Origin: Cryobacterium sp. Y11
GTDB lineage: Bacteria > Actinomycetota > Actinomycetes > Actinomycetales > Microbacteriaceae
Assembly (NCBI RefSeq): GCF_002929535.1
Contig: NZ_PJJO01000061.1
Location: 372,001-436,000 of the forward strand
Reading direction: 5' to 3'
DNA: 64,000 nt
The translations under genes and the position numbers were made by a program. The notes below the pieces were generated by a model. The model searched no databases. It was not told where the DNA came from and worked only from the letters and a program-made list of their open reading frames with translations. Shown here one piece after another: positions 40,240 to 48,380 of this stretch; the first letter of the stretch is position 1, and every line of letters starts with the position of its first letter.

Positions 40240-41544
40240 GTGACCGAGAGTATTCCCCTCCAACAAACCATTGCCGTCAAAGCAGATCATCTTTACAAAG
40301 CATTCGGGCGCCGCCCTCATGAGATCGTCAAAAAGCTCAAGGCTGGCAAAAACCGCACAGAGATCTCCTCGCTCGGAGTAGCCGCCGTTATCGACGCCTC
40401 CTTCGAAGTTAAGAAGGGCGAAATCTTCGTAGTCATGGGTCTGTCCGGCTCCGGCAAGTCCACCCTCATTCGCATGCTCAATGGCCTGTGGGACACCACC
40501 TCCGGCACCGTGACCGTCGGCGGCACCGATATCACCGACGTGTCCGCCAAGGAATTGCGGGGCGTCCGCCGCAAGAGCATCTCCATGGTGTTCCAGCACT
40601 TCGCCCTGCTGCCACACCGCACCGTGATTGACAACGTTGCCTACGGCCTCGAAATTCAGGGCATGGGTCGCGCCGAACGCCTCGCCAAGGCCCAGACGAT
40701 CATCAACCTGGTCGGCCTCGCCGGCTGGGCAGACAGCCTGCCGTCCGAGTTGTCGGGCGGAATGCAGCAGCGGGTGGGCCTCGGCCGTGCCCTCGCCGCC
40801 GACACCGACGTGCTGCTGATGGACGAAGCGTTCTCAGCCCTCGACCCGCTCATTCGCCGTGAAATGCAGGAACAGCTCATTGAGCTGCAGGCCGCCCTCG
40901 GCAAGACCATCATCTTCATCACCCACGACCTCAACGAGGCCATGTTCCTGGGCGACCGCATCGCCGTCATGCGCGACGGCCGGATCGTGCAGATCGGTAC
41001 CCCGGAGGAGATCCTGACCGACCCGGCCAACGATTATGTCGCCCAGTTCGTGCAGGATGTCGACCGGGCACGGGTGCTCACCGCGGCGAGCGTGATGGAA
41101 CCCGTACGTGCGGTCATCACCAAGACCGCGGGACCCAGGGCCGCGCTGCGTACGATGCGCGACTTGCAGACATCCGTCGTCTTCGTGCTCAACCGCGACC
41201 GAAGCTTTGCCGGCATCGTGCGCGACCACGACGTTCTCAAAATGGTGAAGACCGGGGATGCCGACCTGCGCACAATCATTCGAGACGATGCCACACCCGT
41301 CGCGCCCGACACCGCTCTCGTCGACCTCGTCGAGCCGTCCGTCGGCAGCGACCTGCCCATCGCAGTCGTCGACTCCAAGAATCGCTTACTCGGCGTTATT
41401 CCGCGCGTCACGCTGCTGGCGGCAATTGGCAACGTCACCACGAGCACCGATGAACTGCCGGTGATCGACCCGCCCGCGACCATTTCGGTCAACGTTATGA
41501 CCGATATTTTGCGCGATACCGCGCTGGAAGGAGCCGAAGCGTGA
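40240..41544 (+). CDS. proV: Glycine betaine/proline ABC importer, ATPase
   Basis: 434 residues from GTG 40240, GGAG upstream. Walker A 67-75 (GLSGSGKST), signature LSGGMQQ 171-177, Walker B LLMDE 192-196, H-loop in FITHDLNEA. After residue 285 come two CBS domains, the ProV/OpuAA sensor of ionic strength or c-di-AMP. The sequence KAFGRRPHEIVKKLKAG before the NBD is typical of ProV. It powers betaine uptake at high osmolarity. GTGA overlap with the permease gene. Confidence 0.95.
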   Translation: MTESIPLQQTIAVKADHLYKAFGRRPHEIVKKLKAGKNRTEISSLGVAAVIDASFEVKKGEIFVVMGLSGSGKSTLIRMLNGLWDTTSGTVTVGGTDITDVSAKELRGVRRKSISMVFQHFALLPHRTVIDNVAYGLEIQGMGRAERLAKAQTIINLVGLAGWADSLPSELSGGMQQRVGLGRALAADTDVLLMDEAFSALDPLIRREMQEQLIELQAALGKTIIFITHDLNEAMFLGDRIAVMRDGRIVQIGTPEEILTDPANDYVAQFVQDVDRARVLTAASVMEPVRAVITKTAGPRAALRTMRDLQTSVVFVLNRDRSFAGIVRDHDVLKMVKTGDADLRTIIRDDATPVAPDTALVDLVEPSVGSDLPIAVVDSKNRLLGVIPRVTLLAAIGNVTTSTDELPVIDPPATISVNVMTDILRDTALEGAEA

Positions 41545-42464
41545 ACGACTTCCGTATTCCCCTCGGCACCTTGATCGAATCCTTCATCGAATGGATCACC
41601 GTCACTTTCGGGGTTGTTTTTGATTTCATTCGCCTGATTGTTGACGGTGCCTTCGAAGGCGTAGCCTTCGTGCTCGTCGAACCGCCGTTTTACGTCATTA
41701 TCGTGATCGCGGCGGCCATCGGCTTCGCTGTGCGCGGTTGGAAGTTCGCCGTGGGAACGGTGGTCGGTCTCGGGCTCATTCTCGGTGTTAACCAGTGGGA
41801 AAACGCGATGGCCACCCTCGCGCTCGTTCTTGTGGCCAGCCTCATCGCCATCGGGCTGAGTGTTCCGCTCGGTATCCTTGCGGCCAAATCGTCACTCGCC
41901 TCGCAAATCATCCGGCCGATCCTGGACTTTCTGCAGACCATGCCGGCCTTTGTCTACCTGGTTCCGGCCCTGATTCTGTTTCGGGTCGGTGAGGTTCCCG
42001 GCATCGTGGCGACCATCATCTTCGCCCTGGCGCCCGGTGTGCGGCTCACCGAGCTCGGCATCCGCGGGGTCGACAAGGAGGTCGTCGAGGCCGGTCAGGC
42101 CTTCGGCGCCAGCCCGTGGCGTATTCTGCGGCAGATTCAGTTGCCGCTGGCGACACCGACGATCATGGCCGGCATCAACCAGGTCATCATGCTGGCGCTC
42201 TCGATGGTCGTCATCGCCGGCATGGTCGGCGCTGGCGCCCTTGGCGGCGAAATCGTGGCGGCCCTGTCGCGCCTCGACGTGGCCCTCGGCTTCGAGGCGG
42301 GTTTCGCCGTGGTCATCCTGGCGATTTTCCTCGACCGTGTCACCGCCGCGCTCGGCAACGGAAACACCCCGCTGGGTCGCCTGCTCGCTACCCGTAAGGC
42401 AAGTCGCCACACCATGGATTCTGCAGCGCAGCCGACAAACCTGCCTGAACCGGCTCTCGTCTGA
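41541..42464 (+). CDS. proW: Glycine betaine/proline ABC importer, permease
   Basis: 307 residues, GTG overlapping the proV stop. About seven transmembrane helices; the EAA loop (ELGIRGVDKEVVEAGQAFGASPWRILRQIQLPLA) contacts ProV. FLQTMPAFVYLVPALILF is the conserved mid-membrane motif of the ProW/OpuAB family. The substrate path serves the ProX protein encoded next. Confidence 0.95.
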   Translation: MNDFRIPLGTLIESFIEWITVTFGVVFDFIRLIVDGAFEGVAFVLVEPPFYVIIVIAAAIGFAVRGWKFAVGTVVGLGLILGVNQWENAMATLALVLVASLIAIGLSVPLGILAAKSSLASQIIRPILDFLQTMPAFVYLVPALILFRVGEVPGIVATIIFALAPGVRLTELGIRGVDKEVVEAGQAFGASPWRILRQIQLPLATPTIMAGINQVIMLALSMVVIAGMVGAGALGGEIVAALSRLDVALGFEAGFAVVILAIFLDRVTAALGNGNTPLGRLLATRKASRHTMDSAAQPTNLPEPALV

Positions 42465-42491
42465 CCTGGTCCTACCGGGTCCCTCCTCCCA

Positions 42492-42570
42492 ACGGATGTC
42501 CCGCATCCGTTCCATGTGTGCTCACGCGCACGCACCACGAGTCAATCCCCAGCCACCCGCAGCGGGTGGC
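42492..42570 (+). other. Two hairpins between proW and proX
   Basis: ACGGATG-TCCCG-CATCCGT (42492-42510) and GCCACCCGC-A-GCGGGTGGC (42552-42570). They stand just before the proX ribosome site and may cut or stabilise the mRNA so that the binding protein is made in excess. Confidence 0.5.
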
Positions 42571-42585
42571 ACGAAAGGAAGACGC

Positions 42586-43476
42586 ATGAAAATTCGTTCA
42601 GCACCCCTCATCGCACTCGGAGCGGTTTCGCTTCTCGCCCTCGCCGGCTGTGCCCCGGCCACCGAGGTCGCGACCGTGTCAAACGGCGACCAGCAAGACA
42701 TGAGCCTCGCCGTCTTCAACGGCTGGGACGAAGGCGTCGCGGTATCCGAACTGTGGAAGGCCATTCTCGACGAGAAGGGCTACAACGTCGAGCTCGAGTA
42801 TGCCGACGTCGCTTCCGTTTACGAGGGCCTTTCCACCGGTGACTACGACCTCACCATGGACATCTGGCTGCCCGACACTCACGGCGAGTACCTCGAAAAG
42901 TACGGTGATGAGATCACCGACCTCGGTGCCTGGAACAACGAGTCCAAGCTCACCATCGCGGTGAATGAGGACGCGCCGATCGACTCGCTCGCCGAGCTGG
43001 CAGAGAACGCCGAACTGTTCGGCAACCAGATCGTTGGTATCGAGGCCGGCGCCGGCCTGACCGCCGCGACCGAAGACCGCGTCATTCCGTCCTATGGCCT
43101 CGAAGGCATGGAATTCACCACCTCGTCGACGGCGGCCATGCTGACCGAACTTAAGGCGGCCACGGACGCCGGCGAGAACGTCGTCGTGACCCTCTGGGAG
43201 CCGCACTGGGCCTATGGCTCGTTCCCGATCAAGAACCTCGAAGACCCCGAGGGCACCCTCGAGTCCGTCGAGAGCCTGCACTCCTTCGGTAGCGCCGACT
43301 TCTCCGAGAAGTTCCCCGAAGCCAGCGGTTGGATCGAAGGCTTCGAGATGGAGCTCGAGATGCTGTACACCCTCGAAGAGGCCATGTTCGTCGACTATGA
43401 CGGCTCGGACTACGCTCCGATCGTTGCCCAGTGGATCGAAGACAACCAGGAGTACGTGGACGGCCTCAGCAGCTAG
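42586..43476 (+). CDS. proX: Glycine betaine-binding lipoprotein
   Basis: 296 residues from ATG 42586 (GAAAGGAAG upstream); a frame open far upstream overlaps proW and is not used. Lipobox LLALAGC (Cys22). OpuAC domain: FNGWDEGVAVSELWKAIL, ASVYEGLSTGDYDLTMDIWLPDTHGEY, and the Trp residues in IWLPDTH, LWEPHWAYG that make the aromatic cage for a trimethylammonium group. Tethered to the outer membrane face, it delivers betaine or proline-betaine to ProW. Strong terminator follows. Confidence 0.94.
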   Translation: MKIRSAPLIALGAVSLLALAGCAPATEVATVSNGDQQDMSLAVFNGWDEGVAVSELWKAILDEKGYNVELEYADVASVYEGLSTGDYDLTMDIWLPDTHGEYLEKYGDEITDLGAWNNESKLTIAVNEDAPIDSLAELAENAELFGNQIVGIEAGAGLTAATEDRVIPSYGLEGMEFTTSSTAAMLTELKAATDAGENVVVTLWEPHWAYGSFPIKNLEDPEGTLESVESLHSFGSADFSEKFPEASGWIEGFEMELEMLYTLEEAMFVDYDGSDYAPIVAQWIEDNQEYVDGLSS

Positions 43477-43493
43477 TCACGGTTTCTGCACAG

Positions 43494-43529
43494 AAAACGG
43501 CCCGCGTCCTTGGACGCGGGCCGTTTTTT
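43494..43529 (+). terminator. Rho-independent terminator of proVWX
   Basis: AAAACGGCCCGCGTCC pairs perfectly with GGACGCGGGCCGTTTT, then TT. A degraded copy of the same terminator lies at 44610-44640. Confidence 0.93.
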
Positions 43530-43653
43530 GTACCGTGCCCTGGCTTGACGTGTGTGGTCATTCGTGGAATAGCGCGTGTCAGCAGACCGTTAATCTCCAT
43601 GACTGACGCGGTTCGGGTTTGCGCTTGCGGCCCGTTCCGCCCGAATCGAAGGA

Positions 43654-44472
43654 ATGACTATTTTGGATCTGCGCAATCGACACGGCATCATCACCGGAGC
43701 AGGGCAAGGAATAGGACGAGCCCTCGCACTCGAATTCGGCTCTCGGGGTGCGCACTTGCTCTTGGTGGGCCGCCAGCAATCAACGCTCATGGCCACGGCG
43801 CGGCTGGTCGAAGCAGCCGGCGGCACAGCCGAAGTATTGGCCCAAGATCTCACTCTGCCCGGCAGCGTCGATCGGGTTACCGAGGCCGTTGTGTCTTGGG
43901 CTACCGTTGACCTGCTCGTGAACAATGCCGGCAATGTGCGCGCCGGACGGCTCGAACGCACCAGCGAGGCTGATATTCGATCAATGATCGATCTCAATCT
44001 AGTTGCCCCCGTGCTTCTGACCAGGGCACTTTTACCGCGTCTTCGGGCCGGTGCTGACCGAGACAGCATCGTCCTGAACATATCCAGTGGAATCGCCCTC
44101 GTCGGACTGCCGTTCTATTCCGTCTACGCGGCTACCAAGAGTGGCCTCGCTCGTTTCGGTGAGTCCCTGCGGCGTGAATTGACCGGAATGGGAGTGCACG
44201 TGGCGACCGTCTACCCGGGCGCGACGGATACGGACATGATGACATCGCAGAACGCTGGCGCCGACTTGGGTTGGGACCGTCGATCCCTGGACGACGTCAT
44301 CACCGACGTGATGGCCGGACTCGAAGCTGGCGACCACGAAATCAACACGGCGCCGGAGAGCCGGCGAGGAATGCAACGGCTGAACATCTCAGACCCCATG
44401 GCCGTCGACGCCGCGATGACCCCGCAGCTCGCTGATTTGGAAGCCGCAGTGCGAGACCACCGCAGCATTTAG
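43654..44472 (+). CDS. Short-chain dehydrogenase/reductase
   Basis: 272 residues, ATG after GAAGGA. TGAGQGIG (14-21) binds NAD(P), NNAG at 90-93, and Ser144, Tyr158, Lys162 form the catalytic set, so it is a complete classical SDR. The segment TVYPGATDTDMMTSQNAGAD is typical of the DltE/YqjQ subgroup. Substrate unknown. It lies between proX and a remnant of a second proX end, which hints that it was inserted or that the region was rearranged. Confidence 0.9.
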   Translation: MTILDLRNRHGIITGAGQGIGRALALEFGSRGAHLLLVGRQQSTLMATARLVEAAGGTAEVLAQDLTLPGSVDRVTEAVVSWATVDLLVNNAGNVRAGRLERTSEADIRSMIDLNLVAPVLLTRALLPRLRAGADRDSIVLNISSGIALVGLPFYSVYAATKSGLARFGESLRRELTGMGVHVATVYPGATDTDMMTSQNAGADLGWDRRSLDDVITDVMAGLEAGDHEINTAPESRRGMQRLNISDPMAVDAAMTPQLADLEAAVRDHRSI

Positions 44473-44516
44473 ACGTGGTGGGGGCTTTCTGTTCAGCTGT
44501 AGCCACCGGCAACGGC

Positions 44517-44591
44517 GGCCAGGATTTCGAGCCGATCATCGCCCGGTGGATCGAAGACGGCCGGGAGTACGTGGACGGCTTCACCAGCTAG
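44517..44591 (+). pseudogene. 3' remnant of a second proX
   Basis: The frame ends PIIARWIEDGREYVDGFTS and stop, against PIVAQWIEDNQEYVDGLSS in proX at 43476; the following bases (CTGATTCTGCAC, then the terminator) also match those after proX. Only the last 25 or so codons remain; nothing upstream resembles the rest of proX. Confidence 0.85.
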
Positions 44592-44609
44592 TCCCTGATT
44601 CTGCACGAA

Positions 44610-44640
44610 GAACGGCCCACGTCCTAGACGCGGGCCGTTC
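44610..44640 (+). terminator. Degraded copy of the proX terminator
   Basis: GAACGGCCC and GGGCCGTTC remain paired but the centre has mismatches and the T run is broken. Confidence 0.7.
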
Positions 44641-44652
44641 CGTTTAAGGTTC

Positions 44653-45150
44653 TTACGCGGCTTCGAGCTCGCGCACCTGCTGCAGCCAGTCGTCGAAGAG
44701 GTCGCTGTCGAAATCGTCCACACTGCGCAGTTTGTACTCACTCATCTCGGCTAACCCACTCGCATTGAGCTTGCCGGAGTCATCGGTGATGGCCTGGCCA
44801 CGCCAGAACAACACGGTGACAAAGGTGGGGTATGCCTTGAATCCGGCGACCGGCTGATCATCGTCAAGCCAGACCGGATGTCCGTGCCATAGTTCCGTCG
44901 ATGTCTCCGGCAGGCCCAGGTCAAACGTGTCACGGAGTAGACCAACGACGGTCGCGAGCGGCTCGGCCGGCGCGGCCACGTACTCGTCGATCGTCGTTGG
45001 CTTGGCAGCGGATGCGACGGTGGCGGGTGCCGGGGCGTCGACGAGGGTGGAAGCGGATGTGGACGGGAGCGTGGATGTCAGGGGAATAGCCTCTTTCGGG
45101 TTGGAGTTCAGGCCCGGCGCGGTGTCGGGCAGATCTGTTCGTCCCTCCAC
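44653..45150 (-). CDS. DUF1801 domain protein
   Basis: 165 residues from GTG 45150; the first 50 are Ser/Thr/Ala-rich and the start is uncertain (no clear ribosome site; the conserved part begins near residue 52). Core TIDEYVAAPAEPLATVVGLLRD, TELWHGHPVWL and FKAYPTFVTVLFWRG matches DUF1801 (YdhG-like, SufE-like fold) proteins of unknown role. It ends 13 bases from the decayed terminator of the plus strand. Confidence 0.78.
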   Translation of the reverse strand: MEGRTDLPDTAPGLNSNPKEAIPLTSTLPSTSASTLVDAPAPATVASAAKPTTIDEYVAAPAEPLATVVGLLRDTFDLGLPETSTELWHGHPVWLDDDQPVAGFKAYPTFVTVLFWRGQAITDDSGKLNASGLAEMSEYKLRSVDDFDSDLFDDWLQQVRELEAA

Positions 45151-45212
45151 ACTCTCACGGAATTCTCACTCGAGGCTGGGCAGGCGTTCAGGAAGCGGCG
45201 TTTTCGGCGCGC

Positions 45213-45256
45213 AAAAAAAAGCACCGCCCGTCGGCCAGAAGGTCGACGGGCGGTGC
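45213..45256 (-). terminator. Rho-independent terminator of the FKBP gene
   Basis: On the minus strand GCACCGCCCGTCG and CGACGGGCGGTGC form a perfect 13-bp stem followed by eight T. Confidence 0.93.
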
Positions 45257-45273
45257 CCGGTAAAACGGGTGGT

Positions 45274-46266
45274 CTAGGCCTTCGGGCCGCCCTCCGAGGC
45301 GAGAATGTCGATCACGAAGACGAGGGTGTCTGTACCCGAAATACCCTGGGTGCCGGCTTCACCATAGCCGAATTCCGGTGGAATAACGGCGATGACCTGC
45401 GACCCGACGGTCTGGCCGACGAGTGCCTGGGTGAATCCGGGAATCACACCGCCGGTGGGGAAGACGGTGTACGGTGCGCGGCCCCAGGAGGAGTCGAAGG
45501 TTTCGCCGGTGGCCCAGATCACGCCGGTGTAGGCAACGGCGACGCTCGCGCCGTCGGCAACGACGTTGCCGTCGCCCTTCTTCAGGGTAGAGATCTTCAG
45601 GTCGGTGGGGGCTTCGGTGGCGGGGATGGTGACCGTGGGAGCGCCGTCATCAGCCAGAGCAACCGTGGGGAAGCCGTCTTCGATCGGCTGGTCTGTGCCG
45701 GAGGCCTGGGTGGGCACGTCTTCGATCACGGTAATGACGTCCATCACGAAGATGACCGGCTCGCCAGCGGCGACGCCGGTGGCGCCCTTGTCGGCGAAGG
45801 CATCCGCTGCTGGGCTCACGGTGACGATGCGGTCGCCCTCGACAGCGCAGTTGGCGGAGCGCACGAGCCCAGGCAGAAAGCTCGTGTCATTAATAGGAAT
45901 CACGAGACTGGCACCGTCGGTGTTGTAGGTCGTGGGCTGAATGACTTCCTGGGTTTTGGCGTTGTACAGGGTGATCGCCACCTCGACGATTGAGTCCGTC
46001 TTGGCGGTGTCGGTTCCGGTGCCCTCGATGGCGACCGTGCGCTGGGATACCGTCGGCGTGAGCGGCGCATCGATGGAGATGTCGAGCGGAGCGCCGAAAT
46101 CACCGGTGACCGTCACCTCGTCGGAGAGCGTGCCAGACTCGGTGCAGTCGGCCGAGGGGGAGCTGGTAGCGGCGGCATCCGTTTCTTGAGGTGTTCCGCT
46201 GCCGCTGCACGCGGTGAGCGCGAGCGTCAGGCCGACAATGGTCAGAAGGGCGGGAATTTTGGACAC
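45274..46266 (-). CDS. FKBP-type peptidyl-prolyl isomerase lipoprotein
   Basis: 330 residues from GTG 46266 (AAAGAGG upstream). Lipobox LALTAC (Cys20). Two FKBP-like regions: a degenerate one near 75-200 and a full one at 225-325 with VAVAYTGVIWATGETFDSSW, GGVIPGFTQALVGQTVG and PPEFGYGEAG, the usual active-site loops. It folds exported proteins at prolines on the outer membrane face. Transcribed alone with its own terminator. Confidence 0.92.
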   Translation of the reverse strand: MSKIPALLTIVGLTLALTACSGSGTPQETDAAATSSPSADCTESGTLSDEVTVTGDFGAPLDISIDAPLTPTVSQRTVAIEGTGTDTAKTDSIVEVAITLYNAKTQEVIQPTTYNTDGASLVIPINDTSFLPGLVRSANCAVEGDRIVTVSPAADAFADKGATGVAAGEPVIFVMDVITVIEDVPTQASGTDQPIEDGFPTVALADDGAPTVTIPATEAPTDLKISTLKKGDGNVVADGASVAVAYTGVIWATGETFDSSWGRAPYTVFPTGGVIPGFTQALVGQTVGSQVIAVIPPEFGYGEAGTQGISGTDTLVFVIDILASEGGPKA

Positions 46267-46387
46267 GAGGCCTCTTTCGAGAACGTAGCCTGCTGGCAGG
46301 CAACTGATCTAATGGCGCGAACGGCCAAGTGCCTACTCTGCCACGGCTCGCCTAGGAGTGGGCTGAGTGGCGCGCGGCAACGGCGCT

Positions 46388-46981
46388 TTAGTCGTCGAGA
46401 CCGCGCGCGATCAGTGCCTCGCCAAGGGCGTCCGCTGCATAGAGTGAACGCACGACCACCGGCACTGCGATCGACATGAGGGACCACTGCGTGCCGCGTG
46501 CCGTGCGGGCCTCGAGCACCTCGCGCACGATGTCACTGACCAGCGGAATGCAGCGGATGGTCAGCGCCACGAGCAGTCCGACTCGGTCAGCATCGACGAA
46601 CCGGCGGAATGGTCGGAGCAGCCTCTGGAACGCTTCGAGCACCGCCGTGACCGTCGTGGTCATCGTAAACAGTGCGGCCAGGGCGACGGCGACGAGCAAA
46701 CGCCCGGCCATCAGCGTGGCCACCAGCCAGCCGGAAAGCAGGCCCTGGATGGGCACGGCGACCAGCAAAATCAGCAGAATCGGGGCAATCTGGCCAGCGG
46801 CCGCTCGCATCGGAACGCGGGCGATGAGAAACAAAAGCAGGGCGCCGGCCGCAGCGCCGCCGACCACGCGCAGGTCGGGCGAGGTTCCGATCACGACAAC
46901 GCAGAGCGAGAGCAGAAAGAGCTTCAGCAGCGTCGGTGCCCGGTGAATGAGTGAGCTGCCGGGGCTGTAGAGGCCGATCAT
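46388..46981 (-). CDS. bioN: ECF transporter transmembrane protein (biotin)
   Basis: 197 residues from ATG 46981; the longer open frame overlaps bioM. Multi-pass membrane protein with the EcfT coupling motifs of Ala-Arg-Gly type: LEARTARGTQ and ADALGEALIARGLDD, which dock on the ATPase. Third gene of bioY-bioM-bioN; together they form a dedicated energy-coupled biotin importer. Confidence 0.9.
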   Translation of the reverse strand: MIGLYSPGSSLIHRAPTLLKLFLLSLCVVVIGTSPDLRVVGGAAAGALLLFLIARVPMRAAAGQIAPILLILLVAVPIQGLLSGWLVATLMAGRLLVAVALAALFTMTTTVTAVLEAFQRLLRPFRRFVDADRVGLLVALTIRCIPLVSDIVREVLEARTARGTQWSLMSIAVPVVVRSLYAADALGEALIARGLDD

Positions 46982-46991
46982 GGCGCGCCGA

Positions 46992-47672
46992 TCATGCCAG
47001 TAGGGCGCTATAGGCCGCCAGAGACTGCTCGGGAGCCCCGTCGGCGACGACCTCGCCCTTTTCAATCACGATGACCCGGTCGAAGTTCTCGACCAGGTGC
47101 AGGTGATGCGTGACCACGATCACCTGCTGGGGGAGCGTCTGCCACAGCTCACTGATGCGCCGAATGTTGCGAGCGTCAAGCAGGGTGGTCGGTTCGTCGG
47201 CGACGATCGTGGCCGGCTCGGCGACCAGCACGGCGGCCAGAGCCAGGAGCTGCTTCTGGCCGCCAGAGAGGCGATGCGCCGGATGATCGGCGTGCTCACT
47301 CAGCCCGAACTTTGCGAGCGCTGCCGTCGTACGCTCGGCAATTTCGGCGGGGGAGAGGCCGCGGCGACGCAGGGTGAACGCGACGTCTTCCCGCACGGTG
47401 GGCATCACGATCTGGTTATCGGGGTTGGTGAAGATGAACCCGACCTTGCGGCGCACGTCGCGGGCATGTTTGGCCACGTTCTGTCCGTCGACCGTCACGG
47501 TGCCGCTCTGGGGAGCGACGAGCCCGTTGATCATGCGCACCAGGGTGGACTTGCCGGAGCCGTTCGCGCCGACGATTCCGATGCGCTGCTCGGTCAGCTC
47601 GAGAGTCACATCGTGCAGCACCGAGCGGTCGCCGAAGGAATGCGAGACCTGCTCGAAGCGGATGCTGCTCAC
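46992..47672 (-). CDS. bioM: ECF transporter ATPase (biotin)
   Basis: 226 residues from GTG 47672, overlapping the bioY stop (GTGA). Walker A GANGSGKST near 35, Q-loop in NPDNQIV, signature LSGGQKQ, Walker B TIVADEPTTLLD. A single NBD is typical of group I biotin ECF systems where BioM forms a homodimer. Followed 10 bases later by bioN. Confidence 0.93.
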   Translation of the reverse strand: MSSIRFEQVSHSFGDRSVLHDVTLELTEQRIGIVGANGSGKSTLVRMINGLVAPQSGTVTVDGQNVAKHARDVRRKVGFIFTNPDNQIVMPTVREDVAFTLRRRGLSPAEIAERTTAALAKFGLSEHADHPAHRLSGGQKQLLALAAVLVAEPATIVADEPTTLLDARNIRRISELWQTLPQQVIVVTHHLHLVENFDRVIVIEKGEVVADGAPEQSLAAYSALLA

Positions 47673-48274
47673 GCGTGCTGACGCCCCTTCGGCCGTTCGA
47701 TCAGGCCGGGGTAGGCCTTGTGCACCTGGCGGGCAACGAGCACGGTCACGATGACCTTGATCAGATCCCCGGGCAGGAAGGCGACGTTCAGGCCGATCGC
47801 AGTCACCAGCGGCAGCCCCAGGTTGATGGCCATGACCGGGATTCCGATCAGATAAACAGCCACGATGCCGCCGAGAATCGTAGCGCCGAGGGCCGGCCAG
47901 AACGGGTACTTCGGCAGCAGTCGGGCGGTGAGGTATCCGGTGACGAAGGCGCCGAGCAGCCAACCGTACAGGTAACCGGCGGCAGGACTCACGGTGAAGA
48001 CGCCGATTCCGCCGCGGGCGCCGGCGAGCAGAGGCAGCCCGACCGCGGTCAGCACGAGAAACAACAGCACGGCCAAGGTACCCTTGCGCGGCCCGAGAAT
48101 CGCTCCGGCGAACATCACGCCGAGGGTCTGCATCGTGATCGGCACCGGGCCAATATTGAGCGGCCCCGGCAGACCGAGCGCGGCAATCAGCGCGGCAAAA
48201 ATTGCGATCTGGGCAAGATCGCGGGCGGGCAGAACGCGCTTGGCTGGCGCGCTTGAGTGAATGGTGTCGGTCAT
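47669..48274 (-). CDS. bioY: Biotin ECF transporter S component
   Basis: 201 residues from ATG 48274 (a Met at 48298 would place the operator inside the gene). Six transmembrane helices; GPLNIGPVPITMQTLGVMFAGAILGPRKG is the diagnostic BioY loop. It binds biotin and delivers it with BioMN. A -10-like TAAATT lies seven bases before the ATG, so the mRNA is probably leaderless, and a perfect inverted repeat covers it. Confidence 0.94.
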   Translation of the reverse strand: MTDTIHSSAPAKRVLPARDLAQIAIFAALIAALGLPGPLNIGPVPITMQTLGVMFAGAILGPRKGTLAVLLFLVLTAVGLPLLAGARGGIGVFTVSPAAGYLYGWLLGAFVTGYLTARLLPKYPFWPALGATILGGIVAVYLIGIPVMAINLGLPLVTAIGLNVAFLPGDLIKVIVTVLVARQVHKAYPGLIERPKGRQHA

Positions 48275-48294
48275 GAATTCAAATTTAGAATTCA
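48274..48294 (-). promoter_or_regulatory. Operator-like inverted repeat at the bioY start
   Basis: TGAATTC-N7-GAATTCA, perfect 7-bp arms, with the -10-like TAAATT in its centre and its edge touching the start codon. Occupancy would block transcription; a biotin-responsive repressor (BioQ/BirA type) is the natural candidate. Confidence 0.65.
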
Positions 48295-48380
48295 GCAAGC
48301 ACCCGGCGCTGAAGAATACCTACAACAAAAGACGTCGAAGTCTGGAGGTCGTCATTTCTGTCAGCCCGGGCCGGCTGGCT

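Noticed and set aside
45253..45993. A 246-codon plus-strand frame opposite the FKBP gene
   Set aside because: Gly/Val/Asp-rich shadow frame that starts inside the terminator; no independent support.
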